A stretch of DNA of 64,000 bases from Rubellimicrobium arenae. Lineage in GTDB: Bacteria > Pseudomonadota > Alphaproteobacteria > Rhodobacterales > Rhodobacteraceae. Each line of letters starts with the position of its first letter. Within the stretch, counting starts at the first letter, position 1. The notes below the pieces were generated by a model. That model saw only the letters and a program-made list of their open reading frames with translations, was not told the DNA's origin and ran no database searches. This document shows, piece after piece, positions 8,546 through 16,639 of this stretch. The stretch lies in NCBI RefSeq assembly GCF_017916275.1, contig NZ_JAFMST010000003.1, positions 1 to 64,000 on the forward strand, read 5' to 3'. The position numbers and the translations under genes are program-made.

Positions 8546-8902
8546 CCAACAACGACGGGGGTCAGTTCACCATGACGCCAGGGGGTCAGTTCCCGATGTC
8601 GTTTGACAGGGGAAGAGGGTCACCGAGCGCTGGACCAACAGCTGGGCGGAGAACTCGCGCCAGCCGTTTCGAAGGCAGGAGCGGGCCATGCTGCGGTTCC
8701 GGCGCCTGCGAAGTTTGTAGACCTTCGCCGCCGTCCACTCTTCAGTGCACAACCTCTTCGACACCGAACGGAGCCTCACCAGCCGGGACACCTACAAACT
8801 GAACTGGGCCGCTCCTCTCGCTGAGTGGCGGGCACTTTGTGCCGACTGACATCCGAAGCGCCCGCCAGAACTGGGACGAGCTCGCATCCGTCTGACAGCA
8901 CC

Positions 8903-9440
8903 CTTGGTGGTGATCTCTTGCAACAGGCCTTTAAGGGCACCGGGACGGACCGTTCGGTCGGCACGCGTCATGGCTCGGGCCCGAGGCCCGACCTCCGCTA
9001 AGACTAAGCCAAGTTGTCGGCAGGGCTGCCGTCCTGAAGGCATTCACGGCCTTCTCCCAGCTCGTGAACTCTTCCTCGATCAGCCCATTGGTCGTGAGGG
9101 CTGTCACGCGCGACATGAGGCCCTCCTGAACGGCCCGCAGGACGCGGGCCTTCCGGGATGCCACCTAGCACTTCGCGTCGGCTGGAGGCAGATCATCCGG
9201 CGTCGGGCGCGGCTCTTCTCGGACGGCTCCCGAGGCAGTCCTCGTTCACCAGGGCCTGTCCCACGTCCCTGTCCCTCCTTGTCCAACCCGCCCCTGCTCT
9301 GGCCCGTGGTTCCCAGAGGACATACGAAGGCGGAGGTGAACCCGATCGGAGCGGAACGTCCGGGAATGGTCGATCGCGGCTTCAGCGCCACCCGCCCCGA
9401 GGGGGGCGTCCGTGGAGCGAGCGACGCCATGGTTCCCCGG
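8903..9440. other. No gene recognised
   Basis: The stretch between the right end of the IS6 element and the stop of the RTX gene holds only short frames of biased composition on both strands. None resembles a known family to me. A small hairpin (CGCCCC / GGGGCG at 9393-9408) lies 33 nt past the RTX stop and could end its transcript. Confidence 0.5.
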
Positions 9441-10847
9441 TCAGAGTTCGATCTGGGCCTGCGCGACCGAAGCGGCGCCCACGAAGGTGATGCGGAACTC
9501 GATGGCGGCATCGGTGTCGAGGTTCACCCTCAACTCGACGTCCGGGCCGGTGTCCACCAGCCGCGCCTGGTTCGCGCCCAGAGGTCCGCTGTTGTCCCAG
9601 GATAAATCGGGGCCGCCGAAGGGCAGCTGAAACTCCACGCGGTCCTCGGCCGTCATGTCGAGGATGCGGTCGCCCCCATCCTTGAGGCCAAAGTACAGGA
9701 ATTCGTCCTGTCCCGCGCCCCCTCGGAGAATGTCGGCGCCTGTCTGGCCCGCGATATCGTCGTCGCCAGACCCGCCCGAGACACTGTCGGAGCCGTCGTT
9801 GGCAAAGATCAGGTCGTTGCCGGCTTCGCCGTGAAGGGTGTCGCCGCCATCGCCCCCGTAGACGAGGTCGCGTTGATCTCCACCGGTGATGGTGTCGGCT
9901 CCGCCCTCGCCCGACATGTAGTTGAAGCCGTGCCCGCCCCAGATCCGGTCAGGCCCCGCGCCGCCCAACATCGTATCGCTGCCGTCGCCGCCGTAGAGTC
10001 GGTCGCGGCCGGCCTCACCATACAGGCTGTCGCTGCCGTCGCCGCCGTAACCCCGGTCGTTCCCGCCACCCAGCCAGAGCGCGTCGTTGCCTCCCCGGCC
10101 CTCGAAAAGGTTCGCGTTGTATCCGAAGGCGATCGTGCCCTTGACGGTGTCCTCCAGGACATCGCCGCTGGCCGAGCCCAGGATGTTGTCGAAGCCCCGG
10201 ATGCGGTCGCCCTCCGCATCGCCGCCGCGCCCCAAGGTGGTGTCCCCGTAGGTCAGCTTCACCCTCACGCCGGCGGCGGAGCCCAGATAGCTCAACGTGT
10301 CCCCGTCGTCCGAGCCGCCCGTCAGGTCGTCCGCGCCGGCGCCGCCTTCCAGGGTGTCGCGACCTCCATCGCCGTCGAGCGTGTCCGCGCCGAGCCCCCC
10401 GAAGATCCGGTCGTCGTCGCCGGCGCCTCCGACCTGGTCCGCGCCCGCGCCCCCGAAGATCAGGTCGTTGCCCGCCCCGCCGAAGAGGCTGTCGGCCCCG
10501 CCCGGACCGTCCTCCGTCGGGTCGCCATAAAGGATGTTCGCCAGGATATTGCCCGCGATGGTGTCCGCCCCGACCGAGCCTTGCGCATTCTCGATGGCCC
10601 CGGTCACGATCAGCCGGTTGCCCCGCGTCACCTCCGGTTCGCTGCTGACGACATCGAGGTAGAAGCCCGCGGCCTGGACCGGAGTGCCCTCCGTCCCCGA
10701 GGTGGAATAGGCCAGGTTGATGTCCGAGGCCCTGTCGTGCTCGGCGGTCAGGATCAGCCAGTCGAGGCCGCTGCCGTCATCGATCACGACCACCGTTGGC
10801 CCAAGGGGAGGAGCCAGGGCTTCGATCCTATACCTGTTGTTGGTCAT
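9441..10847 (-). CDS. RTX (hemolysin-type calcium-binding repeat) protein
   Basis: A 468-aa acidic protein. Residues ~1-110 form a non-repeat N-terminal part. From residue ~112 there are blocks of GGxGxDxhx nonapeptides (for example GGADSLFGGAGNDLIFGGAG) that fold as calcium-binding beta-rolls, in three clusters up to residue ~400. The C-terminal ~70 residues (ILDMTAEDRVEFQLPFGG...) are the usual type I secretion tail region. There is no Sec signal peptide and no enzymatic domain. No HlyB/HlyD genes are near, so export would depend on a system elsewhere. The start at 10847 has a GGGGGAACC-type site upstream. Adhesin or matrix roles are possible but not shown. Confidence 0.88.
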   Translation of the reverse strand: MTNNRYRIEALAPPLGPTVVVIDDGSGLDWLILTAEHDRASDINLAYSTSGTEGTPVQAAGFYLDVVSSEPEVTRGNRLIVTGAIENAQGSVGADTIAGNILANILYGDPTEDGPGGADSLFGGAGNDLIFGGAGADQVGGAGDDDRIFGGLGADTLDGDGGRDTLEGGAGADDLTGGSDDGDTLSYLGSAAGVRVKLTYGDTTLGRGGDAEGDRIRGFDNILGSASGDVLEDTVKGTIAFGYNANLFEGRGGNDALWLGGGNDRGYGGDGSDSLYGEAGRDRLYGGDGSDTMLGGAGPDRIWGGHGFNYMSGEGGADTITGGDQRDLVYGGDGGDTLHGEAGNDLIFANDGSDSVSGGSGDDDIAGQTGADILRGGAGQDEFLYFGLKDGGDRILDMTAEDRVEFQLPFGGPDLSWDNSGPLGANQARLVDTGPDVELRVNLDTDAAIEFRITFVGAASVAQAQIEL

Positions 10848-11220
10848 GGAGGTTCCCCCGTTGTGTTGCCGGGGAGCTTACAAGGCATCCCGCCCTTGCG
10901 TCATCCTGACCGATGGGAGGGGGATCTTGGTCCGGCTGGACCCGGTTCGGGCCCGAGGTGGACCAGACTTGGGCTTGTCGCTGACGACAAGAGCTCGAAG
11001 TCACGCGTTTGTCGCGGCCACACCCAGATCATGGCCTGCATCCGTAGGGTCGCTCGGCCTGGATCCGGCCATGGCCCCGCCCACCCCCGAAGGCTTTGTT
11101 GCGCAAGAACCACCAAGTCCCGCCCAGGTTTCGGCTGGCCTCTTCGCTTCCAATCTTTTCAGGAAACGGAGTCCGGTGCACTCCGAAGGAGCGCGCCGGA
11201 TCCGACCGGACCTGCAGGTC

Positions 11221-11241
11221 GGGGCGGCACTGGGCCGCCCC
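11221..11241 (-). terminator. Hairpin just after csbD-like gene
   Basis: GGGGCGGC / GCCGCCCC arms (8 bp, 5-nt loop) begin 7 nt past the stop codon of the CsbD gene. No T-run follows on the minus strand, so termination efficiency is uncertain. Confidence 0.45.
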
Positions 11242-11247
11242 TTGGTC

Positions 11248-11475
11248 TCAGCGGTCCAGGTCGCCGCGCCGGTCACGCGACTCTGCGCGATCGGCATCGG
11301 CGGCCACATCGCGAGCGGCGTCCTTCAGCCCTCCGAAGGCATTCTGCGCCTTGCCCGTCAGTTGCTCGGCCTGCCCTTCGGCCTGAAGCTTGGTGTCGCC
11401 GGTGATCTTCCCCGCGGCTTCCTTCAGAGTGCCTTTGACCTGCTGGGCGGCCCCCTTGATGCGGTCTGAGTCCAT
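11248..11475 (-). CDS. CsbD-family general stress protein
   Basis: A 75-aa hydrophilic helical protein beginning MDSDRIKGAAQQVKGTLKEA, the CsbD hallmark, with a second GxAEQLTGKAQNAFG repeat. CsbD-like proteins are induced by general stress; their biochemical role is unknown. The start at 11475 follows AAAGGAA; an in-frame ATG five codons upstream overlaps the ribosome site and is less likely. A likely EcfG-type promoter lies 61 nt upstream, which agrees with stress control. Confidence 0.88.
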   Translation of the reverse strand: MDSDRIKGAAQQVKGTLKEAAGKITGDTKLQAEGQAEQLTGKAQNAFGGLKDAARDVAADADRAESRDRRGDLDR

Positions 11476-11535
11476 AACGTTTCCTTTCATGATCCGGCTT
11501 CCGACTTGCGGACGCGTCGGGCCTTCAAAGGTCCC

Positions 11536-11561
11536 AACCGAGACGAGCCATGTGAGGTTCC
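11536..11561 (-). promoter_or_regulatory. Putative EcfG (general stress sigma factor) promoter for csbD-like gene
   Basis: On the minus strand GGAAC (11561-11557) is followed after 17 nt by GGTT (11539-11536). The known alphaproteobacterial EcfG consensus is GGAAC-N16/17-cGTT, so only the first base of the -10 element differs. Its place 61 nt before a stress-protein gene supports the call. Confidence 0.55.
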
Positions 11562-11685
11562 ACGGGACCTTCCATGGGCTGCCGGCACGGTCGTTGCCTG
11601 AACCAAGATTCGCCGCTGCTCCTAAGACAGGATTAACGAGCTGGGGATTAGAAACGGTCAGAGGTCACGACCGAGCGAATTGGGA

Positions 11686-13125
11686 ATGCCGATTGAAGCC
11701 ACCGACCTGACGGAAGAGGATCGCCTGTCTCCCGGCGCAAGATCCGTCGCCCGCAGTCTGCGCAGCCCGGTCCTGTCGCCCTCCTCCGTGGCCTTCGTCG
11801 CCGCATGTCTGGACGCTGCAGCCCTCAGCCTCAGCTCGTGGTTCGCGGCGTTCGTGAACGCCGATCCGGGGTTTGATCCGGCCCAGGCCCTCGTTGCGGC
11901 CATGGCCTCCGCGACAGCGGCAGTCCTGATCCTGAAACGTCTGGGCTTCTATCGCCTGAAGACGCTCAGGCGAACGGTCCGGGGAACGGCGGTGGCCTGG
12001 TCCATGGGCGCCCTCATCAGCCTGGCCGGCACCGGGACGCTCTGGTCGGTCCCGATCGCCGCCGTCTTTGTGATCCCCGCCCGCCTGCTCGGCTCGGCCA
12101 TCGCGGCCGCAGTTCTGGATTATGGCCTGACGGAGCGTCGTGCCGTCCTCTTTGGCGGTGGCGAGCCTGCGCTGCGCGTCATGACGGCCCTCACTGAGGC
12201 CAAGGACAGTGACATCCGCGTGGTGGGGATCTTCGATGACCGGGACGATGTCCGGTCTCCCATCGCTGTGGCTGGGGTTCCAAAGCTCGGGGGCATCGAG
12301 GCTCTCGTGAGCTTCGTGCGGGCGACCGAGGTCGACATGCTGATCATCACGATCCCCCTCTCGGCCGAGGAGCGCATCCGCTCGATCATGAAGGTGATCG
12401 AGGTTCTGCCGGTCGATGTTCGGATCGCTGACGTGAGCGCCGACCCCACCTTCCGGCGGCACGCGCGCATGTCCTCGGGCCAGGGCCTGATCGCCCTGAA
12501 GTCACGACCGATCGTGGGGGGCAAGCTGCTTGTGAAGCGAACCTTCGACCTTGTGGGCGCGCTCTTGGCCATCGTCCTGTTGGCCCCGGTCATGGCGATG
12601 ACCGCCGTTGCCATCCTTTGCGACAGCCCCGGCCCGATCCTGTTCCGACAGGTCCGGCACGGCTACAACAACCGTCCGATCACCATCTGGAAGTTCCGGT
12701 CGATGTATGTGGCCGATTGCGATCCGGAGGCTCGGACGATCGTGACCCAAGGAGATCCGCGCGTCACCCGGGTCGGCCGGTTCATCCGAAAGACATCCAT
12801 TGACGAGTTGCCTCAACTTTTCAACGTCCTGCGGGGCGATCTGTCGCTGGTGGGACCTCGGCCCCATGCGTTGAAGGCGCATTCGAGCCGGCAGGAGCCG
12901 TTCGAGGCCATCGTCGAGGGGTATGCCGCCCGGCATCGGGTGCGACCGGGGATCACGGGCTGGGCGCAGATCAGCGGCTGGCGGGGAGAGATCGACGATC
13001 CTGAGGCGCTGCGGCGCCGTGTGGAGCATGACCTTTACTACATCGAGAACTGGTCGCTTCGGATGGATTTCTATGTGCTCCTGATGACGCCGATCCGGAT
13101 CATGAATACAAGCAAAGCCTACTGA
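11686..13125 (+). CDS. Exopolysaccharide polyprenyl glycosylphosphotransferase (undecaprenyl-phosphate sugar phosphotransferase)
   Basis: A 479-aa inner-membrane enzyme that moves a sugar-1-phosphate from a nucleotide sugar to undecaprenyl phosphate, the first step of exopolysaccharide or capsule assembly. Residues ~25-125 hold the N-terminal transmembrane segments. Residues ~135-260 form a Rossmann-like CoA_binding_3 domain (AVLFGGGEPALRVM). The C-terminal Bac_transf domain begins at KRTFDLVGALLAIVLL and has the catalytic pattern GPILFRQVRHGYNNRPITIWKFRSM...SIDELPQLFNVLRGDLSLVGPRP. The start ATG at 11686 was chosen; an in-frame TTG lies two codons earlier and the ribosome site is weak. No other polysaccharide genes are adjacent. 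Confidence 0.9.
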   Translation: MPIEATDLTEEDRLSPGARSVARSLRSPVLSPSSVAFVAACLDAAALSLSSWFAAFVNADPGFDPAQALVAAMASATAAVLILKRLGFYRLKTLRRTVRGTAVAWSMGALISLAGTGTLWSVPIAAVFVIPARLLGSAIAAAVLDYGLTERRAVLFGGGEPALRVMTALTEAKDSDIRVVGIFDDRDDVRSPIAVAGVPKLGGIEALVSFVRATEVDMLIITIPLSAEERIRSIMKVIEVLPVDVRIADVSADPTFRRHARMSSGQGLIALKSRPIVGGKLLVKRTFDLVGALLAIVLLAPVMAMTAVAILCDSPGPILFRQVRHGYNNRPITIWKFRSMYVADCDPEARTIVTQGDPRVTRVGRFIRKTSIDELPQLFNVLRGDLSLVGPRPHALKAHSSRQEPFEAIVEGYAARHRVRPGITGWAQISGWRGEIDDPEALRRRVEHDLYYIENWSLRMDFYVLLMTPIRIMNTSKAY

Positions 13126-13155
13126 GGGAGGAGTTTCCGGGCTCTGCCCCTCCGA

Positions 13156-13590
13156 TCATGCCGACGCGTCAAATTTCTGAGTCTCCAGAAGGAAAAAGGA
13201 GGGCTGGGCGGGATCGTTGCGCGCGCCGTCCTGCTCGAGGACCTCCTGGATCGTGCGCACCTCGGCCGTGCGGAACGTATACGTCCGGCTCGGGCGACGC
13301 TCGGAGTAACGTTCGCGCGGGTCGATGTGGACCATCGGAACGACCCGGTCTTGACCTTAGATCTCCTGCCGCAGGAAACACGTTTCCTCGTCGAGGGCCT
13401 CGGGCGCGCCCGACAGCGTCCGATGCCAGCACTTGGGATAGCGCCGGCTTACACGCCGCTCTTCGAGAACACGTCTCCGCGCTTCTTGAGCTTTTGTTGT
13501 TCTGCTCGCTGTAGGCCATGTTGGTGGCGACGATCTGCACGAAATCCTCGCGACCGCGGCGCAGCGTCTCGCTGAAGGATGCTGTCGGAA
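13156..13590 (-). pseudogene. Decayed gene of unknown function (frameshifted)
   Basis: Three minus-strand pieces read like ordinary protein but in different frames: ETLRRGREDFVQIVATNMAY (near 13530-13580), KLKKRGDVFSKSGV (near 13449-13500), and a 59-codon ATG-to-stop segment at 13335-13156 beginning MVHIDPRERYSERRPSRTYT and ending in FDASA. They look like parts of one ~140-residue protein broken by at least two frameshifts. I do not recognise the family. The 59-codon segment could be a separate small gene, but it lacks a clear ribosome site. Confidence 0.4.
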
Positions 13591-13897
13591 GAACTTCGCT
13601 TGAGCCGGGCAGATTCAGATTTCCCGGGCCAGGCCAGAATGCCCGGCCTGGAACGCCTGATCTCTCCTTCAGTGGAGGACTGTACGGATGTCCTGCAAGG
13701 CACGGGTCTGCCCACCGAGGCCTGCAGCCGGCCCCTTCCGCCGCGGCTGACGGCTTCGCCCGCACTCGAGCCTTCCCTGCCCCCCGTGCCGTATCAAGCC
13801 GACCAGCCAGTCGACACCGCAGCCCAAGGGCAGAGGCCAAGTACGACGAGTCAACTGTGGATCCAGGGTGGATTTCAGATGCGCTATGACGCTGGCC
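13591..13897. other. No gene recognised
   Basis: Between the decayed gene and the EEP-nuclease stop there are only overlapping short frames without family resemblance. Confidence 0.4.
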
Positions 13898-14590
13898 TCA
13901 CTCTGACCCGAGATCAAGCGTCAGGGCGGCATGACTGGTGAGTCCGTGACGTGGCGCCTGATCGTACTCTGCTGCCACAACGCGCCCGGCGAGGTCGGAC
14001 GAGACAAAGGCATGATCGATGCGGAAGCCGTTGCCCATGTTCGAGTGCCACGAGAAGGCCCGCTCGTCGCCGTGTCGCAGCCGCCAGGCATCCACCCAGC
14101 CTTGATCGGAAAGGCGGCCGAACTCGGCTGCGCAATGAAACGTCGCCCCCGCCTCGTCCACATGGTGCAGGCCGGTGTTGAAGTCGCCCATCAGAGTGGC
14201 CGTGCCTTCCAGTTCCTTGGGACGCGAGAGAAGGTAGCGGAACAGGGGCAGCTTGGCTTTCAGTTGCGAGAAGTAGGTGCCAGCCAAGGTCAGCCCGTCC
14301 AGCCGGACCACGACAAGCCGGTGTTGCTCCTCGGGAGGTAGGGTGGTCGGGAGGATCTGTGCTGGTTGACGGGAGAAGATGCAAACGGTGTTCAAGGCCC
14401 GGGCTCGGCTGGCCGAGAACTGGTGAACATAGCCCGCCCGGCCCAGGCGCTTGGCCAGCTGGTCTCCCGAAGCTCCGTTGCGGAATTCCGTGCAGACGAT
14501 CGCGTCGCTCTGCGTGCCCTCCAGCCAATCGCCCAATGCGCTGATCCGGCTTGCCCCACCGTGTCTGAGATTGAGGGTCGTGATCTTCAT
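13898..14590 (-). CDS. Endonuclease/exonuclease/phosphatase (EEP) family protein
   Basis: A 230-aa protein with the EEP metal-dependent phosphoesterase pattern: TLNLRHGG near the N-terminus (Asn), a conserved Glu in VCTEFRNG, GDFNTG near residue 150 (catalytic Asp and Asn), FRIDHAFVS (Asp-His pair) and a final TSHAALTLDL (Ser-His). All catalytic positions seem present and the length is near the family minimum. There is no signal peptide, so it is likely cytoplasmic. Its ATG overlaps the stop of the DUF4268 gene by 4 nt, which shows co-translation and suggests joint work on nucleic acid. Phosphoinositide or other phosphodiester substrates cannot be excluded. Confidence 0.85.
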   Translation of the reverse strand: MKITTLNLRHGGASRISALGDWLEGTQSDAIVCTEFRNGASGDQLAKRLGRAGYVHQFSASRARALNTVCIFSRQPAQILPTTLPPEEQHRLVVVRLDGLTLAGTYFSQLKAKLPLFRYLLSRPKELEGTATLMGDFNTGLHHVDEAGATFHCAAEFGRLSDQGWVDAWRLRHGDERAFSWHSNMGNGFRIDHAFVSSDLAGRVVAAEYDQAPRHGLTSHAALTLDLGSE

Positions 14591-15612
14591 GGCGCCTCCG
14601 GAGGTGAGATGTGAGAGGGCTTGCCCCTGCCCGTCGAGACTAGGTTCAGGCTTGTGGGGTTTAGCTTTTCAGTCGGGCGGGATTGGGGCGTGCGGGGCGG
14701 ACTTTGCGCAAGCTCGGCCGGGCACAGCAGCTCGCCCCTGTGGGGACGCGCCGTTGTCCTCCAAGCCGCAAGCGAGCTCGTCGCCAGATCATCGAGGTCC
14801 GCGACGATGCGCCGGCGCTCATCCTCCTGCCAGTCGATCAGTGAGGGCCAAGCGCTCGGATCAATGAGGCCGCCGAGCTGGTTTCGCTCGAGCTGGCCCT
14901 TGGGGCCAAGAGTGACGCCCAAGCGCCTTTCCAGCCATGCGGCGTGTCGCGACAGGAAGTCCAAGGCGATCTTGCGGTCCTCGCCGTAACGCCCGCGCAC
15001 GAACACACCGCTGTCCTTTTGGCCAATCCAGGTGCAGACCGTGATCTCCGGCATGCGCTCGGGCGCGGTGCCGAAGTAGCTCAGGCGGGACACGAGGTCT
15101 GGCGTGTCTGGGTGCCGCGCTTTGTAGGTGGTCCAATAGGCCACCCGCTGGTCGCCTAGGGTACGATCGCCAGTGGTCTTGGCCTGACTTTGAGCCGCCG
15201 CCACGCGCCGCTCCCAGCCATTGGGCTTTTCCACCACTTCGAAGATGGGTGCAAACGGGCTGTCGCCGATGCGCACCACCCGCAGGCGCACGGCAAAGAA
15301 CGAGAAGTCCTCGGCCGTGTGCTCGTTGAGCCACCGGATGGCGGACAGGTGCGGCTCGCGGAACTGCGGCGCCACCCAGATCACCGTCTGTGCCTTGAGG
15401 CCGGCCAGATAGGTCATGATCTGGCCCAAGTGGGTGTGATCGGTGACTTCCAACTGGTTCTCGATCAGCACGACGCTGTCGTCCTGCGGGTTCCTTGCCA
15501 GAATGTCGGCCCAGAAGCCCTCGACCGGCACCTCGCGCCCGGTGAATTCCAAGGGGATGCCGATCGCGGCCGAAAGGTGGTCCAGATTATCGGCCAGCCA
15601 GGGGGTGAACAC
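14587..15612 (-). CDS. DUF4268 family protein (PD-(D/E)XK nuclease-like N-terminus), probably shortened by an amber codon
   Basis: A 341-aa protein. The N-terminal half carries a PD-(D/E)XK-like core: VEGFWADILARNPQDDSVVLIENQLEVTDHTHLGQIMTYLAG, with Asp in ADILA and the E-N-Q triad in IENQ. The C-terminal half is the DUF4268 region (TYKARHP... EICTWIGQKDSGVFVRGRYG-type). The only in-frame start is GTG at 15612. Upstream, in frame, the DNA reads PREA-stop-SHEEH before VFTPWLADNL. Relatives I recall begin with a Trp-Pro-His-Glu-like block at this place, so TAG (15628-15630) probably replaced TGG and removed the original start. The protein core is intact. It is translationally coupled to the EEP gene downstream. 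Confidence 0.75.
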   Translation of the reverse strand: MFTPWLADNLDHLSAAIGIPLEFTGREVPVEGFWADILARNPQDDSVVLIENQLEVTDHTHLGQIMTYLAGLKAQTVIWVAPQFREPHLSAIRWLNEHTAEDFSFFAVRLRVVRIGDSPFAPIFEVVEKPNGWERRVAAAQSQAKTTGDRTLGDQRVAYWTTYKARHPDTPDLVSRLSYFGTAPERMPEITVCTWIGQKDSGVFVRGRYGEDRKIALDFLSRHAAWLERRLGVTLGPKGQLERNQLGGLIDPSAWPSLIDWQEDERRRIVADLDDLATSSLAAWRTTARPHRGELLCPAELAQSPPRTPQSRPTEKLNPTSLNLVSTGRGKPSHISPPEAP

Positions 15613-15770
15613 ATGCTCCTCGTGCGACTAGGCCTCCCGCGGGGACAGGTCCTAAAGGCGGCCAAAGGTGATAGCGGTCATGGTCATCCGTGAGTTCGCA
15701 TGGAAGGTAGCGCTGAAGGGCCAGCCGTATTCCGAAGATTGTTGTGACAATGTCTTTGCGGGCCGCGAGC

Positions 15771-15935
15771 CTAACAGATCGACATCTGAGCGGGATCAAA
15801 GGTCAGCTCTTGCATCCGCCACTGTTCGTACTTCTCGGCCGGGAGAGGGAAGCCCTCGCCCTGGCAGCGCAGGATAGCACGGCGCGCAGCCTCGTAAGCG
15901 CTGTTCGTCTGCCCGTCGCCGGCGCTGAACAGCCA
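15771..15935 (-). pseudogene. TolA/TonB-like C-terminal fragment
   Basis: The minus strand encodes NSAYEAARRAILRCQGEGFP then LPAEKYEQWRMQELTFDPAQ and a stop at 15771. This is the conserved C-terminus of TolA-like envelope proteins of Rhodobacteraceae, which usually follow with ...MTFNPE-type endings. The N-terminal membrane anchor and stalk are absent upstream, so this is a leftover of a larger gene. The identification rests on recall of the motif. Confidence 0.45.
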
Positions 15936-16496
15936 GGCCGCGAGCATCTGCCTTTAGCAGGAGTCTGGATATGTTGCGGTTCTTGGGGCGCAGGAGGGCG
16001 CTTTTCAGCCGTTCGCATCCCGCAATTTAGGATAGCGGGCGGCCGAACCTGAACACCGCGGCCTCAGGCATCCGCCGTAGGCGACGCGCTTGCTTGGTTC
16101 TTGGGGGGCTTTGCGCGGTCAGTCCCGCAGGCGCGTTTCCCCGCAGGAAGTTCGTGCGCGCCTTGTGCCCGTTGGCGACCGGCGCCTCGCCCGGGTCCCA
16201 GAGCGCGGACCGTCCCGCGCATGAGGCACCGAGGCTTGGTCCTGCACCGTTCGACTGAATTCATATCGTTCCGAGGCGACCAAGCATGGCCCCACCGTGT
16301 TGCGGTTCGTGTCCAAGGCGTCGGCCGGCTCCTGGTGGCTCAAGACGATGCTGCCGTTGTCGTGCTGCTCGAGTCCGGTGTGGAGCGCCCGGGGCCGGGC
16401 TCGAGGCCGGCTCAGGTCGGGCAGAACCGGAGCCGTTCGGTCAGCAGAAACGGGGCGATGCTGCTTCAGCCGGGCAGAGGACCGGCCACCCTGTAC

Positions 16497-16560
16497 AGGG
16501 GCACGCACGTCGTTTGGCGGGAGATGGACCAAGAGGGCGAGGTGCTGGAGGCTGCCCACC
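16497..16560 (+). pseudogene. IS6-family transposase remnant
   Basis: The plus strand reads VVWREMDQEGEVLEAAH, matching LWRVVGHEGEVLEAF of the IS6 transposase at 5.9-8.9 kb. Only this catalytic-core fragment is left. Confidence 0.5.
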
Positions 16561-16639
16561 GGGTCAGCTGGCATCTTGCGTTGCCCATTCTCCGCCATAG
16601 GTTCTCGCATCCCTTCGCCTCAGCCTGAGGATCCACCGA

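Larger units (their letters stand above)
6406..8609 (+). mobile_element. Complete IS21-family insertion sequence (2,204 bp)
   Basis: The ends are TGTCAGGCGACACGGCAAAC (left) and, reverse-complemented, TGTCAAACGACATCGGGAAC (right), both running on into CTGACCCC. Further GAACTGACCCC copies occur just inside each end, as is usual for the multiple transposase sites of IS21. The 5 bp GGGGA at 6401-6405 is repeated at 8610-8614 as a target duplication. Intact istA and istB lie inside. Everything needed for movement appears present, so this may be a recent and active copy. Confidence 0.9.
5938..8850 (+). pseudogene. IS6-family transposase, interrupted and degenerate
   Basis: The left part (5938-6405) reads as an IS6 transposase from MSQRSPFGSFRTSPEIIRLA through ALKELGAG. 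A TAA at 6175-6177 falls where relatives have Trp (WR-stop-HLDEVFVRVSGVQR). The right part (8614-8850) continues with RVTERWTNSWAENSRQPFRR and VHNLFDTERSLTSRDTYK, in a frame shifted by one base relative to the left part, and contains a TAG after FRRLRSL. The DDE core is therefore not made as one protein. The IS21 element sits inside the gene at 6406-8609. The stop codons unrelated to the insertion suggest the gene was already dead or decayed afterwards. Confidence 0.8.
5881..8902 (+). mobile_element. Dead IS6-family element, split by an IS21-family insertion
   Basis: Left end 5881 (GGCCCTGTCAGAGAGATGAG) and right end at 8902 (reverse complement GGTGCTGTCAGACGGATGCG) agree at 16 of the first 21 positions, as expected for terminal inverted repeats. 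The element's own DNA is 5881-6405 plus 8615-8902, about 813 bp, the usual size for IS6. The transposase inside is inactivated several times. No 8-bp target duplication is visible at the outer flanks, so the copy is old or its flanks are rearranged. Confidence 0.7.
15613..16639. other. Gene-poor stretch with remnants
   Basis: About 1 kb without an intact gene. It holds a TolA-like C-terminal fragment (15771-15935, minus) and a short IS6-transposase fragment near 16500-16560, plus frames of no recognisable family. No promoter for the ygiC-like gene could be singled out. Confidence 0.5.

Noticed and set aside
9441-10847. RTX coding repeats as tandem DNA or CRISPR repeats
   Set aside because: The periodicity is 27 bp and follows the GGxGxDxhx protein repeat; there are no spacers or identical direct repeats.
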